Below are positions 45,406 to 54,998 of a stretch of 64,000 nucleotides of DNA, in pieces. The position numbers were made by a program, and so were the translations under genes. Where the stretch lies: contig CAZJAZ010000007.1 of NCBI GenBank assembly GCA_964544305.1, forward strand, positions 7,703 through 71,702, read 5' to 3'. This stretch comes from JAFDWI01 sp964544305. GTDB taxonomy: Bacteria; Actinomycetota; Acidimicrobiia; Acidimicrobiales; Iamiaceae. The notes under the pieces were generated by a model that made no database searches, was not told where the DNA came from, and saw nothing but the letters and a program-made list of their open reading frames with translations. How positions within the stretch are numbered: the first letter of the stretch is position 1; every line of letters starts with the position of its first letter.

Positions 45406-46746
45406 GTGCCAGCGACCATTGTCGTCGGCACCCAATGGGGTGACGAAGGTAAAGGCAAGATCACCGACCTCGTTGCCAAGGAGATGGAAATGGTTGTCCG
45501 CTATCAAGGCGGACACAACGCTGGCCACACCCTCGTGGTGGACGGCGAAACCTTTGCCCTCCAATTGGTGCCCAGCGGAGTGCTCTATGACCACATCACC
45601 CCGGTGCTCGCCAACGGGGTTGTCATTGACCCACGCGTGCTCATAGCAGAGATGGACGCGCTCGAAGCACGCAATGTCAGTTGCGGCCGTCTTGCCGTCT
45701 CCGGCAACGCTCACTTGATCTTGCCCTACCACCAGGAAATCGACCGGCTCACCGAGCGCCGCCTGGGTAAAGCCAAACTCGGAACAACCCGGCGAGGTAT
45801 CGGACCGGCATACGCCGACAAGGCTGCACGCGTGGGCCTACGGGTCCAAGACCTTCTTGATGAAAAGATCTTTCGCGCCAAACTTGAGGTAGTGCTCAAA
45901 GAGAAGAACGCCTTGCTCGCCAAAGTGTTCAATCAACTGCCGCTCGATGCGGAAGAAATCGCAACAGAGTATCTCGACGTCTGTGCACCTCGGCTGGCGC
46001 CACATATCGCCGACACCGTTTCAGTTGTGCACGACGCGTTAGAGGCGGGCCAAAACGTTTTGTTTGAAGGGGCACAGGCAACTTTTCTTGACCTTGACCA
46101 TGGCACCTATCCCTTTGTGACGTCGTCGAACCCGGTTGCTGGTGGAGCGTGCGTTGGGGCGGGTGTCGGGCCGCGCCAGATCGACCGGGTGATCGGCATC
46201 GCGAAGGCCTACGTCACCCGGGTCGGAACCGGGCCGTTTCCAACTGAGTTGCCAATCAGCGCGGAAGCAGTTGGAGGAATGGATCGAGCCGGTGCAACTG
46301 AACAAGACCTCGCAATCGGCGATTACATCGTGGAAACCGGGCATGAGTATGGCACAAATAGTGGGCGCCGTCGTCGCCCAGGATGGTTTGATGCGGTGAT
46401 GTTGCGGCAAGCCGTGCGCATTAACTCGCTGTCTGAAGTGGCGATCACCAAGCTTGATCTCTTCGATACGTTTGATGAGATCAAAGTATGTGTGGCCTAC
46501 GACATCGATGGTGAGCGGGTTACGCACCTGCCGTACCACCAATCCGATCTGCACCGCGCAATTCCGATCTACGAAACGCTGCCCGGCTGGAAAACTGACC
46601 TCTCGACGCTGACTGGTTCGGTTGACCTGCCGAGCGCCGCCCGAGACTACGTGCAGTTCCTTGAGTCACAGCTAGGCGTTCCCATTTCACTTGTTGGGAC
46701 TGGTCCGGGCCGTGAACAGTTCGTCCACCGGGGAATCGCTGCATGA
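45406..46746 (+). CDS. purA: Adenylosuccinate synthetase
   Basis: The 446-residue enzyme joins IMP and aspartate with GTP in AMP synthesis. Hallmarks are QWGDEGKGK at the N-terminus (P-loop with catalytic Asp), GHTLVVDG with the catalytic His, [14 protein letters not shown] near 127, [11 protein letters not shown] near 235 and [10 protein letters not shown] near 322. GTG 45406 is chosen because AAGGAG lies six bases upstream and the product then begins [13 protein letters not shown]; an earlier start at 45382 disagrees with the family. It overlaps purD by four bases. Confidence 0.97.
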   Translation: MPATIVVGTQWGDEGKGKITDLVAKEMEMVVRYQGGHNAGHTLVVDGETFALQLVPSGVLYDHITPVLANGVVIDPRVLIAEMDALEARNVSCGRLAVSGNAHLILPYHQEIDRLTERRLGKAKLGTTRRGIGPAYADKAARVGLRVQDLLDEKIFRAKLEVVLKEKNALLAKVFNQLPLDAEEIATEYLDVCAPRLAPHIADTVSVVHDALEAGQNVLFEGAQATFLDLDHGTYPFVTSSNPVAGGACVGAGVGPRQIDRVIGIAKAYVTRVGTGPFPTELPISAEAVGGMDRAGATEQDLAIGDYIVETGHEYGTNSGRRRRPGWFDAVMLRQAVRINSLSEVAITKLDLFDTFDEIKVCVAYDIDGERVTHLPYHQSDLHRAIPIYETLPGWKTDLSTLTGSVDLPSAARDYVQFLESQLGVPISLVGTGPGREQFVHRGIAA

Positions 46747-47999
46747 AGGTCTGTGTCGTGGGATCAGGCGGACGTGAGCACGCGCTTGCTGCGGTGCTGT
46801 CACGTGATGCCGAGGTCATCGTGACCCCTGGCAATCCGGCCATGACCAAGGCATGCGGCCTTGATGGGGCTGGTGCGATTCAAGTTACGGACACGCCGCC
46901 TGAAGAAATCGTCGCGGACTTGTTTGTGATTGGACCAGAAGCCCCGCTTGTGGCGGGTCTCGCGGACGAACTTCGAGCGCAAGGCAAGTTGGTGTTTGGC
47001 CCCGGTGCCGACGGCGCACAGCTTGAAGGTTCCAAAGCGTTCATGAAACAGATGCTTGTTGATGCTGGCGTACCAACCGCGGCGCACCGATCTTTTAATT
47101 CTGTCGAACCAGCGCTTGCATACCTCCGCGAACAGCGTGCCCCTTACGTCGTCAAAACCGATGGACTTGCCGCCGGCAAAGGTGTGCTCGTCACCGATGA
47201 TCTCAAAGAAGCAGAGCGCGACGTGCGGGCAAAGCTTTCAGGAGAATCCTTTGGCGATGCAGGTCGCCGAGTCGTGATTGAAGAGGGCATGGTCGGAACC
47301 GAGTTAACCTTGCTCGTTGTGTGCGATGGCACACGAGTGGTGCCCTTGGCTCCATCACGTGATTTCAAGAGAGTTGGTGATGGTGACGCTGGACCCAACA
47401 CCGGAGGAATGGGTGCTTACTCGCCGGTCCCCGAGGTGACCCCCGAGCTCATAGATGAAATCATGGCCACCATCGTGATTCCAACGGTGGCTGCTCTGCG
47501 GTTGCGGGGCATTGATTACCGCGGCGTGCTCTATACCGGACTCATGCTTACCGAATCCGGTCCAAAAATCATTGAGTACAACGTGCGTTTTGGTGATCCT
47601 GAGACCCAGGTTGTGCTTCCCCGCATGACGTCAAGTCTCACCGAGTTGCTCGCTGCCGCAGCAGATGGGGCAATCACGGATGACCCCACTTTCGATGACG
47701 GTGCAGCCGTTACCGTGATCGCCGCAACCAAGGGTTATCCGTTGGCGCCGCTAACCGGTGACGAGATCAACGGAGTCGACAATGCAATCGCGGTGCACGG
47801 CGCCGCAGTGTTCGGGGCAGGTGTTGCCACCGGTGATGACGATCGTCTTGTCACCGCAGGTGGGCGAGTTTTGAATGTGTGTGGGTTCGGTGAGGACGTG
47901 GCAACGGCACGCGCCCGTGCCTATGAAGCATTGACCCACATTTCGTGGCCTGGCGAGCATCATCGAAACGACATTGCTGCTCAGCTTCCACCAAGTTGA
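46743..47999 (+). CDS. purD: Phosphoribosylamine-glycine ligase
   Basis: The 418-residue ATP-grasp enzyme catalyses the second step of purine synthesis, joining glycine to phosphoribosylamine. It shows the N-terminal GSGGREHAL motif, [18 protein letters not shown] segments, the ATP-grasp core [14 protein letters not shown] near 136, [12 protein letters not shown] near 220 and [10 protein letters not shown] near 280. Its start overlaps the purA stop (ATGA), forming a purA-purD operon. The next gene converges on it. Confidence 0.97.
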   Translation: MKVCVVGSGGREHALAAVLSRDAEVIVTPGNPAMTKACGLDGAGAIQVTDTPPEEIVADLFVIGPEAPLVAGLADELRAQGKLVFGPGADGAQLEGSKAFMKQMLVDAGVPTAAHRSFNSVEPALAYLREQRAPYVVKTDGLAAGKGVLVTDDLKEAERDVRAKLSGESFGDAGRRVVIEEGMVGTELTLLVVCDGTRVVPLAPSRDFKRVGDGDAGPNTGGMGAYSPVPEVTPELIDEIMATIVIPTVAALRLRGIDYRGVLYTGLMLTESGPKIIEYNVRFGDPETQVVLPRMTSSLTELLAAAADGAITDDPTFDDGAAVTVIAATKGYPLAPLTGDEINGVDNAIAVHGAAVFGAGVATGDDDRLVTAGGRVLNVCGFGEDVATARARAYEALTHISWPGEHHRNDIAAQLPPS

Positions 48000-48008
48000 G
48001 CGATGCAA

Positions 48009-48572
48009 TTAGAACTGCGAGCCGGATCCGCCTTCTTGTTCGGGCCATGCCGCGATTCCTTTGCTTGGAGCATCGCTTGTCGCTACGCCGGGCGTGTCGG
48101 GTAGCGACGAGGCCCAATCGGCAAGAAGATCATTGGCCGGTTGGTCGTCAACAAGGACCGGCGATGGTGCTCGTTCGAAAGTAATCTCGCTCGGCACCTC
48201 TGCTGGCACGTCGGCCATTTCCAGCTCGGCAACCAGTTCTGGTGGGGGTGTCCGTCGAAAGGAATCGGTCATCACCGGTGAGTTCTCAGCTTCAGCGGGT
48301 AATTCAATTTTGACGTCAAAGAATCCAAGTTCCTTCTTTGGTTCTTCTTCAACGACACCCTTCCGACCAAAAAGGCCCCTCTTCTTAGCTTTGGGATTTT
48401 GCTTGGCACCTTTGTGGCGCACACCCGCAGCGTTCAATGCGCAGGTCACGCAATAGGGCGGTTTCTTCTCCCCAAACGAGTAGATGAGACATTCGGCGCA
48501 GTAGCTGTGTTTGCATTGGCGACAAACGTCGGTTGCAACTTCAAAGGAATGCTTCACACATGTGTCAGTCAT
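48009..48572 (-). CDS. Small protein with N-terminal B-box-like zinc finger
   Basis: The 187-residue protein begins with a zinc-binding cluster: Cys5, His8, Cys17, Cys20, Cys25, Cys28, Cys41 and Cys44 (TDTCVKHSF, CRQCKHSYCAEC, YCVTC). The spacing recalls a B-box or zinc-ribbon finger, as in some bacterial rhomboid-linked and membrane proteins. After a basic linker (KQNPKAKKRGLFGRK) the rest is acidic, Pro-rich and probably disordered. No membrane helix is seen. The function is unknown; it may bind a protein partner. AAGGA lies seven bases before ATG 48572. It is divergent from purB. Confidence 0.65.
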   Translation of the reverse strand: MTDTCVKHSFEVATDVCRQCKHSYCAECLIYSFGEKKPPYCVTCALNAAGVRHKGAKQNPKAKKRGLFGRKGVVEEEPKKELGFFDVKIELPAEAENSPVMTDSFRRTPPPELVAELEMADVPAEVPSEITFERAPSPVLVDDQPANDLLADWASSLPDTPGVATSDAPSKGIAAWPEQEGGSGSQF

Positions 48573-48719
48573 TGGGCGGTCCTTACAGTTTGCGCAACCA
48601 TCGCTGTATCTAACGTCGTCGTCAAGAATTTGTTTCTTTACGATATTAGGCCAAATTGCCTAGGGCTGCACGCGTGTCATCTATCCAGCACGTTCGAATG
48701 GCGAGTACCGTTGCTTGAT

Positions 48720-50147
48720 GTGACTCAATCGTCAATTCCCAACGTGCTTGCCGCACGCTATGCCAGCGACGCAATGGTTGACATTTGGTCGCCGCGCAAC
48801 AAAGTCATTTTGGAACGGCAACTCTGGCTCAGTGTTCTGCGTGCGCAAAAACGTTTGGGCTTAGACGTTTCTGACGAAGTCCTAGCCGCCTACCAACAGG
48901 TGATCAATGACGTTGATCTTGACTCGATTGCGAACCGTGAGCGGGTGACACGGCACGACGTAAAAGCCCGCATCGAAGAGTTTTGTGCGTTGGCAGGATA
49001 CGAGCACATTCACAAAGGAATGACGTCTCGGGATCTCACCGAAAACGTCGAACAGCTCCAAGTATTAAGCGCTTTGCGCATTGTGCGCCAACGAAGCGTG
49101 GCGGTCTTGGCCCGTCTCGCGACGCATGCCGCAAACACGTCGGAACTAGTCATGGTTGGGCGAAGTCACAACGTTGCGGCGCAAGCCACCACGCTTGGCA
49201 AGCGTTTTGCAAATTATGGCCAAGAGTTGCTCGTCGCACTCAAGCGCTTGGACGACCTCGTCGCTAGCTACCCGCTGCGTGGCATGAAGGGTCCCGTTGG
49301 CACGCGACAAGACATGGTGGATCTCTTGGGATCTGAGGCGGCTGCTGATGCGCTCGAAGCCCAAGTCGCGACAGAACTTGGGTTTGAACAAATGCTGACC
49401 AACGTCGGACAGGTGTATCCAAGGTCCCTTGACCTTGACGTGGTGTCCGCGCTCGTGCAACTCGGCGCCGGACCGTCGAGTCTGGCGACGACGATTCGCC
49501 TGATGGCAGGCAATGAACTCGTGACCGAAGGCTTCAAAGCAGGCCAAGTTGGCTCCTCCGCGATGCCGCACAAGATGAATACTCGATCATGTGAACGGAT
49601 CAACGGTTTCCTGGCGATTCTCGGAGGACATCTCGCCATGGTGACCGCACTTTCGGGTAACCAATGGAACGAAGGCGACGTGTCGTGTTCGGTGGTGCGA
49701 CGCGTTGCCCTGCCGGACGCGTTTTTTGCCGTTGATGGTTTGCTCGAAACGACCCTCACGGTGCTTGATGAGTTTGGGGCATATCCTGCGGTGATTGAAC
49801 GTGAACTGGCTCGGTACTTGCCGTTCTTAGCGACCACAAAGGTGTTGATGGCGGCCGTACGGGCTGGGGTGGGGCGCGAGACTGCGCACGAGGCGATTAA
49901 GGAACATGCGGTTGGCGTAGCACTAGGGATGCGAGAATCTGGCCGTCAAGACAATGATCTCATGGCGCGTCTTGCTGGTGACTCGCGCCTTGGTTTGAAC
50001 GCAACGGAGTTGTCCAAAATATTGGCCGAACCGTTGTCGTTTGTCGGTTCAGCGCCAGCGCAAGTGCGTGCATTTGTTGCCCAGGTCGAGGCAATCATTG
50101 CGAGGGATCCTGACGCGGCTCGTTACGTCCCGGGTGCGATTCTCTAG
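48720..50147 (+). CDS. purB: Adenylosuccinate lyase
   Basis: The enzyme (475 residues) cleaves SAICAR to AICAR and adenylosuccinate to AMP. It carries IWSPRNKVILERQLWL near the start, HIHKGMTSRDLTEN near 100, and the fumarase-superfamily signature GSSAMPHKMN near residue 278. I chose GTG 48720, eight bases after a TACCGT box. This gives the N-terminus TQSSIPNVLAARYAS expected for actinobacterial PurB, whereas the open frame extends far upstream into the divergent zinc-finger gene. Confidence 0.93.
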   Translation: MTQSSIPNVLAARYASDAMVDIWSPRNKVILERQLWLSVLRAQKRLGLDVSDEVLAAYQQVINDVDLDSIANRERVTRHDVKARIEEFCALAGYEHIHKGMTSRDLTENVEQLQVLSALRIVRQRSVAVLARLATHAANTSELVMVGRSHNVAAQATTLGKRFANYGQELLVALKRLDDLVASYPLRGMKGPVGTRQDMVDLLGSEAAADALEAQVATELGFEQMLTNVGQVYPRSLDLDVVSALVQLGAGPSSLATTIRLMAGNELVTEGFKAGQVGSSAMPHKMNTRSCERINGFLAILGGHLAMVTALSGNQWNEGDVSCSVVRRVALPDAFFAVDGLLETTLTVLDEFGAYPAVIERELARYLPFLATTKVLMAAVRAGVGRETAHEAIKEHAVGVALGMRESGRQDNDLMARLAGDSRLGLNATELSKILAEPLSFVGSAPAQVRAFVAQVEAIIARDPDAARYVPGAIL

Positions 50148-50213
50148 TCATTTTTTGACGGTGACGCGACTGAATTCGTCCAATGCGACACGGGGTGCGA
50201 ATCGAATCACCGG

Positions 50214-50219
50214 TACGAT
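50214..50219 (+). promoter_or_regulatory. TACGAT -10 box of purC
   Basis: TACGAT ends six bases before ATG 50226 with no ribosome site between them, as expected for a leaderless transcript. It indicates purC has its own promoter after purB. Confidence 0.45.
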
Positions 50220-50225
50220 TTCGAC

Positions 50226-51158
50226 ATGGCCGAACTGATTGATCTTCCGCTTGTCTACTCAGGCAAGGTGCGCGACATTTATGACGCGGGAGATGATCGG
50301 CTCTTAATGGTTACCTCGGACCGAATGTCTGCGTTCGATGTTGTCATGGCCCAGCCAATACCGAACAAGGGCCGGGTGCTCACCGCGACGTCGGCGTACT
50401 GGTTTGCGCAACTTCGTGACGTCGTGGGATCACATTTGATCTCGACCGACGTGTCAGATCTTCCTGAGTCGGTTCGGGCAAAGGCGAATGAGATTGATCT
50501 CGCTGGGCGTTTCATGCTGTGTCGCAAAGCCCAGATGCTTCCCGTTGAGTGCATTGTTCGGGGATATTTGGCTGGTTCCGCATATAAGGAGTATCGGTCT
50601 TCACGCACGATGCATGGCGTTGCATTGCCCGATGGCATGGTCGAGTCTCAAGCACTTGACGAGCCGGTGTTTACCCCTTCGACAAAGGCAGCGCTTGGCA
50701 TTCATGATGAGAACATTTCATTTGCGCAAGCAGAGGAAATCGTTGGGTCACAAATGGCAACTCGACTTCGCGATGTGTCGCTGGAGTTGTACCGCAGGGG
50801 TAGCGCGCTGGCCGCGCAGCGTGGGGTAATTATTGCGGACACCAAATTCGAGTTTGGTTTGCTCAACGGAGAATTGGTGCTCTGTGACGAAGTGTTGACC
50901 CCTGATTCTTCGCGATTTTGGGACGAAACGACTTGGCAGCCCGGCACAACGCCGCCGAGCTACGACAAGCAGCCGCTACGCGATTATCTCGATGGACTTG
51001 ATTGGAACAAGACGCCGCCGCCTCCAACGCTTCCCGATGAAGTGGTCCAAGCAACCCAGGACCGGTACGTCCGGGCTTATGAACGAGTGACCGGCCTGGC
51101 TTTTGCCGACTGGCCTGGTGTTACCGCCCCCGCTCAGTTACCAGCCGATCAGCGTTAA
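50226..51158 (+). CDS. purC: SAICAR synthetase
   Basis: The 310-residue enzyme adds aspartate to CAIR in purine synthesis. It shows YSGKVRDIYDAGDDRLLMV at the N-terminus (ATP-binding), SDRMSAFDVV, ECIVRGYLAGSAYKEY near 113, ISFAQAEEIVG near 165, and DTKFEFGLLNGELVLCDEVLTPDSSRFW near 208 split across the usual strands. The length fits the monofunctional long form found in actinobacteria and yeast. It overlaps the convergent membrane-protein gene by 21 bases. Confidence 0.96.
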   Translation: MAELIDLPLVYSGKVRDIYDAGDDRLLMVTSDRMSAFDVVMAQPIPNKGRVLTATSAYWFAQLRDVVGSHLISTDVSDLPESVRAKANEIDLAGRFMLCRKAQMLPVECIVRGYLAGSAYKEYRSSRTMHGVALPDGMVESQALDEPVFTPSTKAALGIHDENISFAQAEEIVGSQMATRLRDVSLELYRRGSALAAQRGVIIADTKFEFGLLNGELVLCDEVLTPDSSRFWDETTWQPGTTPPSYDKQPLRDYLDGLDWNKTPPPPTLPDEVVQATQDRYVRAYERVTGLAFADWPGVTAPAQLPADQR

Positions 51159-52955
51159 TGGATCGGCTCCTGTGACGCGCTCACGCTCAGCACGAAATGC
51201 CGCGAGAATTTGCGTGACTTCGTTGTCGTCAAGGCCGGGATGGAGTTCAGGGAGTTCATCGATAACGGTGTCAAGCTGTGCAATAAATGAACTGAGCTGT
51301 TGAGCGGATTCGACGTGTGCGAAGCGTCGAATGTCTTCCGACAGTTGGGCGTGGAGTTCTTCGTCAAGATTCTGCGCATCTCGTCGCGTATGAATAGCGA
51401 TACCCCAGCTTGCCGCTGCTGGCATGGAGACGAATAGGGCCTCTTGCAAGATTCGATTCCAAGACTTGTCATGCAAAGCTCGAAGTGCAAACACCCAGCC
51501 GCCAAGCGCGCATGCCACCAGATACCACCGCAATTTTGGGAGGTCATGCCAACTTCCACCGAGAAGCAACATGAGGGGTAGCGTTGCGCCCGTCCCTGCA
51601 AAGGCGTCGTTCTTTGCACTGAGGTCTTGTTGTGCGCGTAATCCAACAGCGATATCGACGGCGAGCGTCGATCCGGCGACGAGCAGCGCACTGGTTGTAT
51701 CGCCACGCCGATCCGCAATTGGCAGCAACAGGAGATGCCGAATCGCGGCCCACTGGGCGGCAACCGCGCTCAACACGATTGGTGCAGGTGCACTCCCAAA
51801 GGATTCCCAAGCGGTGAGGGATGTCCAGATACTTGAAACCATGAGGGCAGGAACAGTTGGCTCAAGGCGGACAGTGAGTTCGGGCGTCGGCAGGCTCGCT
51901 TCAATAATCTCGCCGCGGTAACGAAGAACGAGCTTTTGCGCATTGGCCGATATGACGTGGACGACTCCGTCGTTATCTCCTAGGAGTGTGCCGTTGTCGG
52001 CGCGCGACCGAGTTTGGTCAATTGCAGCGATGTCGTCGCGTAGTTGCTGCACTTGCGGGCGTCCGAGCCAACGGATGCGATGAGTGTCGGGAATGATCGC
52101 CCGAAAATCGACAGTAGCGGCAAGGGTCGTACCACGGTCTGCATGTGCGGCGAGCGTGATTCGCGGATCAGAAGTTGCAAGGTCGAGAATCTGACCGGCA
52201 CGAGACGATCCGGCCCGCTCAAGGAACGCGAGGAGTCCTTTGGGGTCGATGTGGGCGGCATTGTGGACGAGAGCGGTTTGCACGCGCGAACGAATACGCG
52301 CATCCCAAATGAGATGGTTCGTGCGTTTGCGCCAACTTTCTCTCGTGCTTTCCTGCGCCTGAGCGCGAAGTCGTCCGATGGCAAACCCACTCGCAAGAGA
52401 AAGGGCTCCCCACCCAAGTGGACCGTTTCCAACGGGAAGCCGACTTGGCCAGCGTGCGAGCGCTAGTCCAGCTAAGGCAGGTAGCGCATCGGCGACAATC
52501 GAACGCGAGACGTTCACAGACGTGCGGCTTGAGCCGTTGGCTGTAATCGTTGTCGCGTGAGTACTCGCGTCTGCCTGCCGTTGTTCTTTTCGCTCGTCGC
52601 TTTCACTTCGACTTGTCGCCACAAGTGCGCTTCCGAGTCGAAAACCTGTTTCCATCAACGTTGGCGCCAGGTTCGCGACAACAGCCGAACGCACGGCGGT
52701 TCGATGCGCGTCAGCAACGCTGCCCCATAAATACGAGTCAGCGAAATCAAGGGCCCGATCGGCGACGCGATTCCGGCTTGGATTTCGCGCGAGCCAAGCT
52801 CGAAGACCGTCGCCAAAAAGTGAAACAACACCATAGGAACAACGTGTCGACGCTGACGCCTTCATTGTTGGGTCGGCCATCATTGAAAGATGAGCGAGCG
52901 ACCGTATGGCAAGGATCCCTTGGGGCCATTGGCCGTAGATTCCACGTTCATCCAC
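51138..52955 (-). CDS. Unrecognised membrane protein with C-terminal helical domain
   Basis: The 605-residue protein has a soluble N-terminus of about 140 residues, one or two hydrophobic segments near 150-200, and a soluble beta-rich middle (about 215-375). About five to six membrane helices follow (about 385-540), and then a charged helical tail (LDEELHAQLSEDIRRFAH, QLDTVIDELPEL, EVTQILAAFRAERERV). The tail resembles a dimerising helical bundle, but no histidine-kinase ATPase domain follows. GTG 52955 lies six bases after a TATTCT box; ATG 52883 is an alternative. It is divergent from a receiver-like gene, which suggests a signalling pair. I do not recognise a named family. Confidence 0.6.
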   Translation of the reverse strand: MDERGIYGQWPQGILAIRSLAHLSMMADPTMKASASTRCSYGVVSLFGDGLRAWLARNPSRNRVADRALDFADSYLWGSVADAHRTAVRSAVVANLAPTLMETGFRLGSALVATSRSESDERKEQRQADASTHATTITANGSSRTSVNVSRSIVADALPALAGLALARWPSRLPVGNGPLGWGALSLASGFAIGRLRAQAQESTRESWRKRTNHLIWDARIRSRVQTALVHNAAHIDPKGLLAFLERAGSSRAGQILDLATSDPRITLAAHADRGTTLAATVDFRAIIPDTHRIRWLGRPQVQQLRDDIAAIDQTRSRADNGTLLGDNDGVVHVISANAQKLVLRYRGEIIEASLPTPELTVRLEPTVPALMVSSIWTSLTAWESFGSAPAPIVLSAVAAQWAAIRHLLLLPIADRRGDTTSALLVAGSTLAVDIAVGLRAQQDLSAKNDAFAGTGATLPLMLLLGGSWHDLPKLRWYLVACALGGWVFALRALHDKSWNRILQEALFVSMPAAASWGIAIHTRRDAQNLDEELHAQLSEDIRRFAHVESAQQLSSFIAQLDTVIDELPELHPGLDDNEVTQILAAFRAERERVTGADPLTLIGW

Positions 52956-53015
52956 ACTCGCAGAATACTGAAGCGGTGCACTTCGTCGTGCGCGCGACGT
53001 GCTTCACTAGAACTC

Positions 53016-53876
53016 GTGGTCGGCCAAATTGTTTTCGTTGAGGACTCACTTGCGCGTGTGGCAGAAATCCGACGTCTTCTTGATCTTTATCGCTCAGGAG
53101 GGGCAGTACGCGACGGCGCGCACCTCGCCCCAATGACGATTGCCCCGGAGCAGTTTTGGGATCCCAGCTTTGCGCTCGAGCAGATAACGGGAGGATCAGA
53201 TCCGGACGGCCCACCGCATGAGGATGCGCAAACATGGCATGCAGATGACCTGTTGTTTATGGATTGCTGGGACCGTGACGCACTTGACGATCAACATGCT
53301 CGTAGTACCTTTTTCGCACTCGATCTCCTTCGTGGTTTACGCAGCACCGCCGAAATTGGTCGACCTATTCCACGTGTCATTGTGCATTCACGGGGCATGT
53401 CCGACGACTTACTCCGTGCCGCATTGGGGGAGTTTGTGACGACGCGACGCCAAATTCGGGTGCCGGGTGAATCACCAGTCGTGCGTTGGCGTCGTGATCT
53501 GAGCCTGGCCTCTGGCGGCGGCGTGATTTGGGCAATGTTTGATCGGAGTGATTTTGAACGCAATCTTGACGCGGTCCTTCACGGAGATCGGACGCGTGCT
53601 CTCAAAGAACCGGATGTGGCGAGTCCACTCTGGGACCAAATTGAACCGAGCTCGTGTCTTGCTTCGTTTCATTGTGCCTTGCGCGATGAGTGTCCAGATG
53701 TTTGGACGAACGTTGTGGCCGGCCGGCCTGACGTTCCCTTTTCACTTGACGACACGGACATTGCGCGCGTGACGCGGATTGCAAAGCGGTACCTTGCGTT
53801 CAATGAAGCATGGGGTGCGCGGGGATATCGGGCGTACTTGTCGCTCGCACGGCAACTCGCGAACCCGGGGCGTTGA
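53016..53876 (+). CDS. Receiver-like soluble protein of unknown function
   Basis: The protein has about 286 residues from GTG 53016. Its first 150 residues look like a diverged response-regulator receiver: a buried strand with acidic residues (QIVFVEDSLARVAEIRRLL), a central strand ending in Asp (DLLFMDCWDRDA) and a later strand ending in Ser (PRVIVHSRG). The conserved C-terminal Lys is not apparent. An insertion of about 45 residues follows the first helix. The C-terminal part is helical, with a possible helix-turn-helix (DDTDIARVTRIAKRYLAFNE). ATG 52890 is in frame but would overlap the divergent gene by 66 bases. Function unknown; a link with the adjacent membrane protein is inferred from position. 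Confidence 0.55.
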   Translation: MVGQIVFVEDSLARVAEIRRLLDLYRSGGAVRDGAHLAPMTIAPEQFWDPSFALEQITGGSDPDGPPHEDAQTWHADDLLFMDCWDRDALDDQHARSTFFALDLLRGLRSTAEIGRPIPRVIVHSRGMSDDLLRAALGEFVTTRRQIRVPGESPVVRWRRDLSLASGGGVIWAMFDRSDFERNLDAVLHGDRTRALKEPDVASPLWDQIEPSSCLASFHCALRDECPDVWTNVVAGRPDVPFSLDDTDIARVTRIAKRYLAFNEAWGARGYRAYLSLARQLANPGR

Positions 53877-53884
53877 TGTGGCGT

Positions 53885-53910
53885 GTCGTGAAAACCACGG
53901 TTTTGACGAC
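53885..53910. terminator. Hairpin after the receiver-like gene
   Basis: GTCGTGAAAACC and GGTTTTGACGAC form a 12-base-pair stem with one mismatch and a two-base loop. It lies eight bases after the stop at 53876. There is no long T-run, so it may be a factor-assisted terminator or just an mRNA-stabilising stem. Confidence 0.4.
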
Positions 53911-54082
53911 GCTTTGTTGAAAAGAGATTGATCGGCTATCTCAAATGCGGCATGATCGTGCGATGTGGTCCTGAGGGCGCTGAGGGTTTTCGGGGTCGAC
54001 CTTGCCCGGGGTCGGCCCCGACACTGCCTGTTGCTTTGGGGTGAATCAGAGTTGTCCGTGGGCGCTGTGCAACGATGGAGTC

Positions 54083-54334
54083 ATGCAGTTTTCTGTTGAA
54101 GTACTTGTGCAGTTGCGTGAAGGAATTGCCGATCCGCAAGGATCCACAATTGAGCGTTCACTCCCGACTCTTGGATTCGCAGGTGTGAGCGGCGTGGGTG
54201 TGGGCAAGGTCATCACCTTTGCGATTGAATCGACAGACGAAAAAACGGCACGACGTGAGGTTGACGACTTGTGTGTCCGATTTCTTTCAAATCCGGTCAT
54301 TGAAGACACCGAAATCAGAGTGACCCCACAGTGA
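54083..54334 (+). CDS. purS: Phosphoribosylformylglycinamidine synthase subunit PurS
   Basis: The 83-residue protein is the small structural subunit that bridges PurL and PurQ. It matches the family through FSVEVLVQLREGIADPQGS at the start, GFAGVSGVGVGKVITF in the middle and NPVIEDTEI near the end. ATG 54083 gives the family length; an AACGAT box six bases upstream may be the -10 of a leaderless message. It overlaps purQ by four bases (GTGA). Confidence 0.93.
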   Translation: MQFSVEVLVQLREGIADPQGSTIERSLPTLGFAGVSGVGVGKVITFAIESTDEKTARREVDDLCVRFLSNPVIEDTEIRVTPQ

Positions 54335-54996
54335 GTAAACGTATCGGGGTAATCTTGTTTCCTGGATCAAACTGTGAGTTTGATGTTGCTCATGCACTGG
54401 AAGCGCTTGGTGCGGACTGCGAAATAGTTTGGCACGGTGACCGCAAACTTGATGGCATTGATGCTGTCGTGATCCCAGGTGGATTTGCACATGGTGATTA
54501 CCTTCGCCCTGGTGCAATCGCCCGCTTTTCTCCAATTATGGATTCGGTAGGTTCCTTTGCTCGTTCCGGTGGCCCGGTACTTGGGATTTGCAATGGTTTC
54601 CAGGTCTTGACCGAAGCAGGCCTGTTGCCAGGGGCATTGCAAAAGAACAAGGGGTTGAAGTTTCTTTGTGCTCCAGCGCTTTTAGAAGTCTCGTCAACGA
54701 ATTCAATTCTCACAAACGCGACGCAAACGGGTGCGAAATTGCGTATCCCGATCAATCATTTTGAAGGAAATTACACCTGTTCACCCGACACGCTTGCGGC
54801 TCTCATTGAGACGGATCGCATCATTTTGCGCTACGTCGAGAACCCAAATGGCTCGATGGGTGATATCGCTGGTATCACAAACGAACAACGCAATGTGGTG
54901 GGGCTTATGCCGCACCCAGAACGCGCAATGAGCGAATTGGTAGGCTCAACGGACGGTGTGCCTCTGCTCCAGAGCCTTTTGGATTGGACCAAGTAG
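54331..54996 (+). CDS. purQ: Phosphoribosylformylglycinamidine synthase subunit PurQ
   Basis: The 221-residue class I glutamine amidotransferase supplies ammonia for FGAM synthesis by PurL. The nucleophile Cys lies in GPVLGICNGFQVL near residue 90, and the catalytic His and Glu in GLMPHPERAM near 195. The N-terminus ILFPGSNCEFDVAHAL is typical. GTG 54331 overlaps the purS stop. purL, the usual next gene, is absent; a minus-strand gene follows instead. Confidence 0.96.
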   Translation: MSKRIGVILFPGSNCEFDVAHALEALGADCEIVWHGDRKLDGIDAVVIPGGFAHGDYLRPGAIARFSPIMDSVGSFARSGGPVLGICNGFQVLTEAGLLPGALQKNKGLKFLCAPALLEVSSTNSILTNATQTGAKLRIPINHFEGNYTCSPDTLAALIETDRIILRYVENPNGSMGDIAGITNEQRNVVGLMPHPERAMSELVGSTDGVPLLQSLLDWTK

Positions 54997-54998
54997 GG

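Noticed and set aside
45316..45732. A 138-codon minus-strand gene upstream of purA
   Set aside because: Most of it is antisense to the highly conserved start of purA and it shows no domain.
48399..48719. N-terminal extension of purB
   Set aside because: It runs into the divergent zinc-finger gene, has unusual composition and would make PurB about 100 residues longer than the family.
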